Shown: positions 55,405 to 64,000 of the stretch, piece by piece
How the letters are laid out: every line of letters starts with the position of its first letter
How positions within the stretch are numbered: position 1 is the stretch's first letter
Source of the DNA: Pinus tabuliformis
Lineage: Eukaryota > Streptophyta > Pinopsida > Pinales > Pinaceae
Reading direction: 5' to 3'
Assembly: GCA_031772625.1 (NCBI GenBank)
Contig: CM062819.1
Span: forward strand, 1,236,201,897 to 1,236,265,896
Length of the DNA: 64,000 nt
The notes under the pieces: generated by a model
The model's database searches: none
Told to the model about the DNA's origin: nothing
Seen by the model: the letters and a program-made list of their open reading frames with translations, nothing else
Made by a program: the position numbers and the translations under genes

Positions 55405-56875
55405 TGTAACACCCTCCTCCCACATCTACCCAAGTAACTGACCAATCGGGGTAAACATGCGACGAGAAGTTACTATGATATGATTCGATTCATTATGTGT
55501 CAGTTAAGGAAGTGGAACCAGCAAGACATATCACACAAACCTTCCACATCAACAACAGAACCCCTAGGAGCCATCCCAACTACTCAGGTAACCAGCCCCT
55601 GGGTAACGCTCATGAATTAACAAGCAGAAATAACCTCATATTAATGATGCAAAGGCCAACCAGGTTCATGACTTCTACGAACCAGCCGATAGTAGACATG
55701 GTTGAGCCGAATCTCTCTTCAGCTAGTCACCCTCGTGCCATATTCCAAGCATGAATGTGTGATCTCATAAACAACATCAATCAAAACCATCGAAGGCTTT
55801 AAGAGGCCAAACCACCTCAACCCATCAAACAATGATTCCACCTCACGGCCAGACATCAAAAACCATCACCAGATTGGTCTCTACCCAAGCCTTCCAGGGT
55901 TCCAGAGCATTTGTTCCAACCAAGGCTTCTAGGACTAGTAACTGAACCCACAACTATCACCGGGCTTCCAGAGTGTTTGTTCAACCAAGGCTTCTAGGAC
56001 TAGTAACTCAACTCACCAAGGGCTTTAAGAACATTTGTCCAACCAAGGCTTCCAGGACTAGTAACTCAAACCAAGCTGTTACAGGGCTTCGAGAGCGTTT
56101 GTCCACCAAGGCTTCTAGGAACTAGTAACTCAACCCAAGCTAAAGGAAACATGAGAACCAACCAGAGAAACAAAGAAGTGAACCCATAACACCATGGCTA
56201 TCCCAAAAATGCCAAGGCTAGGCAAATCCACTGTCAATCCAGACAATCCTCCATGCCAATGACAGATTGTGACTAATAAAACACATGCATATGTCATGCA
56301 TGCAAAAACTAGTGAGGAAAACATACATGCAACTCAGTACCTACGAGAAAAACCCACTATAGTTGTTGATATCGATGTCCTCTTGCACTTTCCTGCTCTT
56401 CTTTTGCCTTCTTGCTCTAAGCATCCAAGTATACCACACTCTTTAAGAGTGTTCCAAGAAAACTCTAAGTGTCAAAGAGTATGAGAGAGAGAATAGAATG
56501 AGAGCTCCAAACTGAACTGACAAAAGGTTACACTGACCAAACCCTGCCCACTGATCCTCAAAAGCCTTTTTACCAATGAGGTCTCTATTTTCTTCAATTT
56601 CCATTATGTTCCTTCATTTTCCTCCTCACATGCAACTTGTGACCTTTCACCTCCCTATTCTCCTAATTTCCATTATTTTCATAAACAAATGTGCCAAAAA
56701 TGTCATTTTGCCTTTCCAAAGCCTTTGCCAATTTCCTATAGCCATAATAATTGAAATGAACACCCACTAGGATCTTTTGCCCAACATTTAACTTGGAATA
56801 CGTGTCCCATGACCTTGGTCTTATTTTTGCCTTTATTAACTTTTACATGGAATTTTTTTAACTAGGCCCGTTACA
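55405..56875 (-). repeat. Element B 5' LTR
   Basis: It runs TGTAACACCCTCC...GGCCCGTTACA on the plus strand and is 1471 bp. About 560 bp present in the 3' LTR are missing after GCCCCTGGG near 55608. TGAAC follows at 56876-56880. Confidence 0.88.
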
Positions 56876-56880
56876 TGAAC

Positions 56881-59800
56881 AATACAATTAGAACACTAAT
56901 GAATTTTGATAACAACACAGAAAAGGAAATGGCCATATAAATGTTAGAGAAGCTCTTAACTTACAACAACCTCCAAATGTCATAACACATTCAACTTCAT
57001 TGTTGCTTGTGTGTTCAACATTTTATCTATATAATGCACATCAACACCACCATAATTTGGAATATATAATTATATGCAATGTTTCCTCTTATATCTTTCT
57101 AGCTTGAAACACCCTATGTATTATTATTATTTATTCATGACACATAATACACCCTATGTATTGTTAATATTTATCCCATTAACTTCCCCAAAAGTTATAA
57201 GATATAATAATATCCAATGTTTTTTTTTGAAAACGAATATGAATATCATGGAGACACACCATGTATTGTTAATATTTATTAATGTACATCTTCACAATTT
57301 CAAAGATATAATTATATGTAATGTTTCATAAATATCATGAAGAAAATCTATGTATTATTAATATTAATAATGAACATGGTTAACGATTTTGCAACTTGGA
57401 TTTGGCCAAGGAACCTCCCCCAACTTTGAATATGAATATTTACTTTGTCATTGCATTTAACATGACATCACATCCACTTAAGCTATTGCTGGCTCTCCTC
57501 AAAATAGGACACCAATTTAAAGTTTAGAATGCACCATTAATTGAGGACCAAGACTTCCTTCTTCTAATCACACACAACACACCCACCTCTACGATACCTT
57601 TTTTCCGTAAAGAAAATTCATAATTTCATTGGAGAAATTACATGTTGTAGATGCCCGAAGGCATATGCTGTAAATGTGTCTGTCTATCCACTGTCAATAT
57701 CTAATATTTACAATGAAACCCAATGGGTATACTGTGCTGGTTCAAGACCTCAAAAAAAACTTCAAAAATTCACCCACACGCGTGTGTAATGCTGTCCATA
57801 TTTACAATCATTTACTCATATATACTAAATATAAACAGAATCAAAATTACAATAAAGTTCAAAATCAGGATGCTAATAAATTAGGGGCCTCTACGATACC
57901 TATAATGAGTTATAGCGTAGATTTGGTTAAAAAAAACCTCCTCCAACTTAAACATAAATTTTTTATTTATCAATACCTTTAACATAATAACACATCCACT
58001 TGAACCAACACTCACTCACCCTTTAAAGGGAAAACCCATTAAAAATTTAGTATAGCTACTGACCAATTCAAAATTTACTCTCACTACTAACCAATTAAAG
58101 ACTAAAAATAACCTTTTTTCAATTAAACAATTGTTATGTATTGTAAAGAACATTTGCTTTATTCGTGATACCGTTGCAGTGGGCTGAATACGAGTTCGCT
58201 AATAAAGTTTTAAGTGTTGACTTGAAGCAGTTGGTCGTGTCACATTGAATAAGTGCATAAGTATTTGTCTCCCAAAGCGATTGATTGTTTTAAAGTACAT
58301 GTGTGGTTTACACGAGTTGCTACGGCGCCCTATTTCTCAGATTATGGTAGACTTTGAATGCCTTTAAAATTTTGTCTGGGTTGACAAAAAGCTTCTGATT
58401 GTTTTACATTGAATGAATAAATGAACAAAAATATTTACCCCTCAAACCGTTTGGTTCATCGGCCCTTGAAGTACATGTGTGATATGCAAATGTTCATAGC
58501 GCGCCATGGCAGCCCTTTGATCTGTTCATGAATCTCCTGATCAACAGGAGACCAACACAATTAACAGCTTTGGAACCTTGCTGCTAATTCGGGGTTTGTA
58601 ACTGCATGAAAATTGAGCTAATAAAAATGCTTAATATGATGCTCTGATGAATCTATAAGTACAGATGTTGAATCTATAAGTGCAGATAACCTCCCAAGAT
58701 CCAAATAACAAACAGGTTTATGAAGTGAACAGAAACAGGGTCTAACAGCCTCTTTATATAGGCCTGGATATTCAAATATACTAGGCCACAGCAATAAGGA
58801 AATGCAAATCAAACACTAACAGTGATATCAATTGTACAGAAAATTCTTGGTATGAATAGAAGAAAAAGAATAATGATCAGTTCATTAAGAGGAACAGTAC
58901 AAAGTGGGTTCACAGATTTGCGGTCCTTGCACCTTGATTAGAGAAAAAACGATTCACATTCATCATTTGGGTCTGCGTCCCCTGCGACTGCAGCCTCTTC
59001 CTTGCCATTCTTATTCTCCTTTAGTAGAATAAAAGCACAAAACCGTAAAATAAACTAATCAAGAATTAAAACTTCCATTCTGTTTCCTTCGAAACTGTTT
59101 TTGAAGACTTGATTTGCCATGTAGTCTCAATGCCCACGTGGTACCAATCATGGTATTTAAAACTGTCTTGGTCGATCTGCTACTCGGTCAAACTAGCTTA
59201 TTCATTAGGCTCAAAAGTCAACCCATCCAATGTACCTAGTTTGGGTTGAGGCAGACCCCGATTTCGTACCAATTCGGTCATAAACCAGTCGATTCTGTCA
59301 TCAATTGGTCGGGTCATTACTGTGGCGTTCACGAACCCCACGCGCAGTTGTTTTGGGCATCTGTGAGTGGTTTTGAGGGAATTTGGGGGTTCTTTCTCTC
59401 CTAAAACAACCCGTTCAAGCCTTTAAAAGCATTCCTCCCCTCTCATTTGCCTCACACATCTCATTTGGAGTTTTTGTGTGTAGAAATTTGTCATTTCCCA
59501 CCCCGGTTTTCAGTTTCACCTTATTTCTCCAAAATAGTTAAATGCCATTTCCCATATCCATACATTCAACAACTGAAAAATAATTTTTGCTGAAAACACA
59601 AATTCTGCAAATTTTGCAGAATGCTGGAAAATGCAGAAATATAAAAATCAGCACATACAAATATCCATTTAACACATTTAAACACGGTGATTTTTTGTCA
59701 AGGTGACCCTGGAAAAACCCCCTACAACTCTTGGGGAAAACCAGTTCGAGAGCTCCTTCTTATTTCTGGAAAATTCTTTTACAGTGAGAAATATTCAGCA

Positions 59801-60530
59801 AAAAATCAGCAAGCAAACTTTTACAACTTATCTCGTTTTCTGTGCCTCAGAGCCAACTGGAAAAACTTTCAAACAGCAAAATCTGAACAGCAATAAATGT
59901 TGTAAGTCCTCCTCGATTTCTGTGCCAATTTTCAGCCTTAAATTCTGATGTACGACCTGCCTAGAAAATCGTGCAAGCTGCCAGAAATTCTGCTGTACGA
60001 TTTCCTTGATTTCTGTGTCAAAAACTGTTGTATGGCCTCCTTGAAAATCGTGCCAGCAAACTCAGATTTCTACTCCTCGATTTCTGTGAAATCTGCTATA
60101 CGACCTCCTTGAAAATCGTGCCCAAAAATCTACCTTTCACTGTATGCTAACTCAGCTGTACGAACTTGCTGGAATGTTGCCTTGGAATGTGTGCCAAGCT
60201 GCTGCCTCCTTCTCCTCCCTGTCCAGAAATCTCCCTTGCTCTCTTGCTCTCCTTCTCCCAATCTGCTCATGAAAGAATGAATGACCTTTTCCTCGTTTAA
60301 TCTAACCCTAAGTGACTTTTGGGTGATCCCTAAATCCAATGGCTGACATAGATTGAGATCTAGCGCTGAGATTAAATGCTCATTTAAATCTCACTTTCTA
60401 TTTTTTAATTCACCCCACTTTAATAAAGACCCACTTAGTCATTTATTTCCAAAGTCACTTTTCCTTTATAATTTTACATTGACTTTATTAAAGTCACTTT
60501 AAAATTAGACTTTAGTAACTTTATCACTTT
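56881..60530. other. Flank of element B; no confident gene
   Basis: 3.65 kb of AT-rich DNA follow the element-B TSD. Repeats of an ATGTATTGTTAATATTTAT-like phrase lie at 57110-57370, and a minisatellite-like run is at 59890-60125. Short frames have no domain. A small minus-strand segment at 58938-59018 looks faintly like a terminal exon. The region ends at the duplication junction 60530/60531. Confidence 0.5.
59890..60125. repeat. Irregular repeat of two alternating motifs
   Basis: The phrases TGTACGACCTCCTTGAAAAT (with variants TGTACGACCTGCCTAGAAAA and TGTATGGCCTCCTTGAAAAT) and CTCCTCGATTTCTGTG (variant TTCCTTGATTTCTGTG) alternate, about four copies each over 235 bp. Confidence 0.75.
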
Positions 60531-62527
60531 GATCAGTAGCATCAATTTGAAAGAATTTGCGCTCCTTGCATTTATGCCCGGGGGAGTATTTCTCATTACA
60601 GTAGTAACACAATCCTTGCTTTCTTCTTTCCGCCATTTCCGCTGGTGACACCTTTTGAACCTTGAGTGTTTGGGTAGTGCTTTGAGCCTAGGTGGGGTGA
60701 CCCTTGGCTATGAAATTTGGGCGATTGGGCTGGGCTGCTAATGCACGTTCTACTTCTTGAGCTATCTTGCAAGCATCTAGCCATGAGGTTGGGTGTTGCA
60801 GTCAGACGTGGGCTTATATGGCTTCTTTGAGATCACTGACAAAACATTCCAAGTAGAACTGATCGTGTAGACCTCTTGTGCAGAAGGCTAAGGCTTCAAA
60901 GGTTGTAACATATTCATTCACTGTTCCTGTCTGTCGGAGCTTTGTGAGACGACCCAAAAAATTAGATTCATGGTCAAAGTGATCCGTAAGAGTTTTTTAG
61001 AATGTCTGCCAAGTCACGGACCTTCCATAGCAACGTTGATGCCACTGCCACCATTGCCATCTTTCATTTTCCAAGTACATGCTACCCACACTACGCTGAG
61101 TTGCATCGTCTCTGATGTGATTCAGAGTGCAATATTGCTCCATTTTTGCTAGCCATGCGGCCGGATGAGAGCCATCAAATTTATACATGCCTAGCTTGGC
61201 TGGTCACGTCTGGGACTGTTGGTGGTTGCCAACGAGGTGAAGAGAATGGCTAGACTCGCCCTTAATGTTTTCATTGAAACCATATGCCTCCAAGTGTTCC
61301 TCCGACTTGCCCTTTGTGAGTGTGTCAGCTAAGGTCTTGAGCGACGACAGTACTGCGTCCAACTTTTATTCAAGGGTGTCGATCTTCTCATTGGCCATAG
61401 CTTGAGCTCTGGTTTGTACCATGCACTGATCCAGTGCACTTAAAATTTGGGACCACTCGAAATTTTTGATGCTAACAAGTGAATGGTACAACCTTGCTCA
61501 GCTCGTCAACCTGATTCTTATGGGGTAAGTCTCCTATAAGCGTCCCGGGAGGGTCTCAGATATTTTTTTTTTTTTTACTCCTTGCTTAGGAATACTATAG
61601 TAGCCGAATCCCAGAAAGGTCAATTCTGCCCAATGTCCTGCGAGAATCATGCCTAGGTATTGGGGCCCACACAAATAGTCTGATCTATCGGCTAACCCTC
61701 AACTGCTGAGTATGAGTATGAATGTGGCAGTGATCGAACCCCGGCTGCTAGATCTGAATGGCGGATCTGATTGTGGCGACTACTACCGAACCCAACGGCT
61801 AGATCTGAATGGCGGATCTGATAAATCTGATTGGCGGATCTGATAGATCTGAATGGCGGATCTGATAAATCTGATTGGTGGATCTGATAGATCTAAATGG
61901 CGGATCTGAGAGATCTGAATGGCGGAACTGATTGTTGCGGCTGCGACAGAACCCCACCTACTAGAGCTGATCTGGAAAAGATGATGCGTGATCTAGAGAG
62001 AGACAAGGGAACTATGGTCTCAAGGAATGTCAGGTGCTACAGATCGCAATATACATAAGGGTCTGACAGTAGTACTCAGCCCAATCTTTCAGGGCACTAA
62101 CCATGGAGGATCAACTGTACCCTTAGTCGTACAACCCGACTACCCTATCGTATGTGCGAGTAATCTCCCCGAGTGTTGTTCTCGGTGTACTGTAGCAGCA
62201 ATATGGCGGACGGTTTATCTATGGCGAGGTTTCAAGAGAGCCTAGGGGGCTTCCAATATACCCAGAGGGTACTTGGAATACAGTCCATGCGCGGTTCTGT
62301 CTAATACGCTACTACTCGAAGGGGTACCCACAGGGGTTACAAGGGAGTCCAACAAGCGTGACCACCTCGTGTATTTCCTGTGTGCATGCCTCCCCAAATC
62401 CGCAGGTTTATGCGCTCAACGACAGATCCCATGGTTTAAAGACGCCGGAACATGTCTCTAGCCAAATTTTTTGTTGTTGCTAAAAATGGAGACCCCCCGC
62501 GGCCCTGGAAAGTGCTTCGATACCACT
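60531..62527 (-). pseudogene. Gypsy-3 gag N-part and leader, second copy
   Basis: It starts abruptly at GATCAGTAGC (60531), matching 48990. Gag is read near 61188 (MYKFDGSHPAAWLAKMEQYC) and a knuckle-side fragment at about 60590. The 22-bp minisatellite is at 61744-61935. The part from 62233 to 62527, lost in the first copy, is present here. The PBS (TGGTATCGAAGC on the minus strand, 62514-62525) lies two bases from the LTR; it differs from the Met-tRNA consensus at two adjacent bases. Confidence 0.85.
61744..61935 (-). repeat. 22-bp minisatellite in Gypsy-3 leader, second copy
   Basis: The same unit as at 50204-50395, about six copies, with fewer variant units than the first copy. Confidence 0.85.
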
Positions 62528-62960
62528 TGTTATGCTCTTGACTTGCAAGAAGATACCAAAATACCAAATATGCGAAGAAATATACCCAGAACACAGAACA
62601 ATAAGAAATAACAACAAGTATTTTATTATTCAGAAAGGAAAGCAATGTTCACTTGCCTCTTCGAGGGGGCAACCTCCAATAGAGGTGGGCTCAATTACAA
62701 AATAAGACACGATGCTCCTCGAGGGGAGTCTCTATCCTTTATATAGGATTCATACATGCAATACCATGGGTCAATACCATGGTTCTTATTAATACCATCT
62801 ATCTAATACCATGGCCCATTTGCAACTAACTGTGGTCCCTTCTTTAGATGCGGGTCAACCACTTACAATTATTAATATGGGCTTTATTGACTCTTTACTT
62901 AACTATAACTATGACTCAATCATATTACATAAATAAGGGGGTTAGGGTTGGACCCTAACA
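62528..62960 (-). repeat. Gypsy-3 5' LTR
   Basis: 433 bp, TGTTATGCTCTTGAC to GGACCCTAACA; followed by GAAAG (62961-62965). Confidence 0.93.
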
Positions 62961-62965
62961 GAAAG

Positions 62966-63678
62966 CATCGCACTTTCGATTTATCAATCTTCTTCCCACC
63001 ATGGGAAGAACCGGATTTGGGATGGGACGCCTTCCCTTTCCCTTTCCTTGCCTTACTCGATAAGGCTAGAAGTTCCTCATCATCTTGCCTCGATGAGGAT
63101 CCATCTCTGGTGCTTCTTCTTATTTCCTCCTACATCAGATCCGACCAAAGTCGTTCCCAATCTAGCAGTTTTTCTCTTCCATTAACCGAGTCTTGGTAGC
63201 TATGCCAACTCTTAGGAAGATCGAGGAGTGCAAGACTCACCATGTCATCATCAGCGGTCGTGATCCCTACACTTCCAAGCTCATCCTTGTAGGTGGTGAG
63301 CTTGTTCAGATATGTAGAGATCGTGTCACCCTTTTCACACTTGATCTTACGAAGCTTGTCTTTTAGCATCAGCTTCCTCTGATCGTTGTTGTTCTGATAT
63401 AGATCTTTCAATGTTTTCCACATTGAAAACAATGTCTCCTTCCCACGGAGGCTCGAGACAATGTGGTCTCGAACTCCCTCCAGAAGGATTCTCCTTGCTC
63501 TAGCCAAACATTTCTTCCATTCCACCAGTTGAGTAGCATCAGTTGGCTTGGGGACTTCTTGATCAATGAAGTCCTTTAGACCGTTATCCTCTAATACTGC
63601 TTCCATGAGATCCTTTGAGGCTATATAATTCGAGCTGCCATCAAGGGCATACTCGAGTCTTAAACCGCTGAACGCCAT
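62966..63678 (-). pseudogene. gag: Copia-2 gag (interrupted by Gypsy-3)
   Basis: The ATG at 63678 opens MAFSGLRLEYALDGSSNYIA, then LKDFIDQEVPKPTDATQLVE, RRILLEGVRDHIVSSLRGKE, LKDKLRKIKCEKGDTI and LALLDLPKSWHSYQDS. A TAG near 63130 replaces a Gln seen in Copia-1 (SDLVQEEIRR). The frame goes on to SKVRCF at 62961, the first half of a CCHC knuckle. The other half (HCHEVGHYAMNC) is at 45092. Gag should form the particle; here it is split by 17.9 kb. Confidence 0.92.
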
Positions 63679-63793
63679 TGGTGAAATTGAGATGTGATAA
63701 GAACTCGATTTCTATATTTAGGAACCACAAACTTCGAACTTCTCCCTTCTTATATATTGTTCTTCTCCTTTGATCACCTTTGCTCTGATACCA
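63679..63793 (-). other. Copia-2 leader and primer-binding site
   Basis: GCTCTGATACCA at 63782-63793 is TGGTATCAGAGC in the sense direction and abuts the LTR end. About 100 bp of leader separate it from gag. Confidence 0.9.
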
Positions 63794-64000
63794 TGTCCCA
63801 CTGTAGATCAACAGATTATGCAATAGACTAAAGCAAAATACAAGATCTACTTCTACAACAAACTTTGCGGAAGCTTAATTGAATTGAGCAAGATCAATGA
63901 GAACACATATAACTGAGAATGAGAAATCAATCACACAAAAAACAGAAGAAATAACCTGAGGAAAGCCTCAGCCTAAAACCCCAATCTCTGTATTATCATA
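63794..64000 (-). repeat. Copia-2 5' LTR (cut by the window end)
   Basis: TGTCCCACTGTAGATCAAC onward matches 40274-40480 with about 9 differences in 207 bp. The rest of the LTR, about 790 bp, should lie past the window. Confidence 0.92.

Larger units (their letters stand above)
23349..56875 (-). mobile_element. Element B, non-coding LTR retrotransposon hosting the later insertions
   Basis: The 3' LTR is at 23349-25373 and the 5' LTR at 55405-56875. The outer flanks carry the same five bases, TGAAC (23344-23348 and 56876-56880). LTR, PBS, leader and 3' tract match Gypsy-1, but the interior outside later insertions (25374-29547, 39247-40273, 55263-55404; about 5.3 kb) has no gag or pol. It is low-complexity and A/C-rich on the plus strand. 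The interior is about as long as that of Gypsy-1 (5.5 kb), so pol appears replaced rather than merely deleted, as in LARD-type elements. Gypsy-2 and Copia-2 (with Gypsy-3 and element A) inserted into it. LTR divergence over 200 bp is about 13%. Confidence 0.8.
45098..62960 (-). mobile_element. Gypsy-3, chromovirus-type Ty3/gypsy element inserted in Copia-2 gag
   Basis: LTRs of 432 bp (45098-45529) and 433 bp (62528-62960) run TGTTATGCTC...CCTAACA and are flanked by GAAAG (45093-45097 and 62961-62965). From 45530 the minus-strand pol (chromodomain, integrase, RNase H, RT, protease) is followed by gag and leader. The gag/leader part appears twice (48990-50688 and 60531-62232) with about 9.5 kb between, which is a later rearrangement rather than part of the element. 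LTRs differ at about 14-15 positions (about 3.3%). Coding regions contain frameshifts and TAG stops. Confidence 0.92.
40274..64000 (-). mobile_element. Copia-2, Ty1/copia element split by Gypsy-3, running past the window
   Basis: The 3' LTR (40274-41267), purine tract, RNase H, RT, integrase, protease and the second half of the gag zinc knuckle extend to 45097. After Gypsy-3 (45098-62960), gag resumes at 62961 and continues to its ATG at 63678, the PBS (63782-63793) and the start of the 5' LTR (63794 onward). The two halves of the knuckle meet exactly across the GAAAG duplication. It is the same subfamily as Copia-1. Its right TSD is outside the window. The 207 bp visible of the 5' LTR differ from the 3' LTR by about 9 bases (about 4%). 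Confidence 0.93.

Noticed and set aside
62514..62525. tRNA gene remnant
   Set aside because: TGGTATCGAAGC lies two bases from an LTR end and is a PBS; no cloverleaf or A/B boxes are seen around it.
48990..63055. Assembly artefact as the cause of the duplicated segment
   Set aside because: The copies differ by about 2% and carry independent changes (a 508-bp deletion, an element A insertion), which suits an old real duplication. A haplotype misjoin is not excluded without reads.

Overview
This 64-kb window looks like intergenic DNA from a large plant nuclear genome and is made almost entirely of nested LTR retrotransposons. The pointers are long LTRs with TG...CA ends and 5-bp target-site duplications (TSDs), primer-binding sites (PBS) for initiator-Met or Asp tRNA, chromodomain-bearing Ty3/gypsy integrases, a Tat-like gypsy element with a second RNase H, and no convincing host gene. 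A conifer or another giant-genome plant would fit, but the sequence alone does not settle the species. Element names used here (Copia-1 to -3, Gypsy-1 to -4, elements A and B) are local labels.

Left part (1-23348). An old LTR of the element-A type (1-1153 and 6987-about 7390) is split by a complete Copia-1 (1154-6981, + strand, identical-length 1105-bp LTRs, TSD GAAAT). A remnant of a minus-strand chromovirus (Gypsy-4, about 7690-8404) abuts a 5'-truncated plus-strand chromovirus, Gypsy-1 (8405-21783). The 3' LTR of Gypsy-1 is split by Copia-3 (about 14555-20312), which has a gag-like region but no pol. 21784-23348 has no recognisable gene.

Right part (23344-64000). Element B (minus strand, 23349-56875) has LTRs, PBS leader and 3' non-coding region like those of Gypsy-1, but no gag or pol. 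Its two LTRs lie 33 kb apart and are bordered by the same TSD, TGAAC. Inside B are Gypsy-2 (29553-39241, TSD CAACT), a nearly complete Tat-like element, and Copia-2 (40274 to past the window end). Copia-2 was broken within its gag zinc-knuckle codons by Gypsy-3 (45098-62960, TSD GAAAG). A stretch running from Gypsy-3 gag through its 5' LTR into Copia-2 gag occurs twice (48990-51004 and 60531-63055). Element A (51005-about 55262) sits in the first copy. The layout is best read as a tandem duplication whose junction is at 60530/60531, followed by insertion of A and local deletions.

History. By-eye LTR or copy divergence falls in the order the nesting demands: B about 13%, Gypsy-2 about 5%, Copia-2 about 4%, Gypsy-3 about 3%, tandem copies about 2%. 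Coding regions are decayed, and most premature stops are TAG; where an aligned relative exists in the window, the matching residue is usually Gln. This fits deamination of methylated CAG (CHG) sites. Two things deserve most attention: the RNase H-like domain placed before the reverse transcriptase in Gypsy-2, and the uninterrupted repeat-bearing frame of element A.
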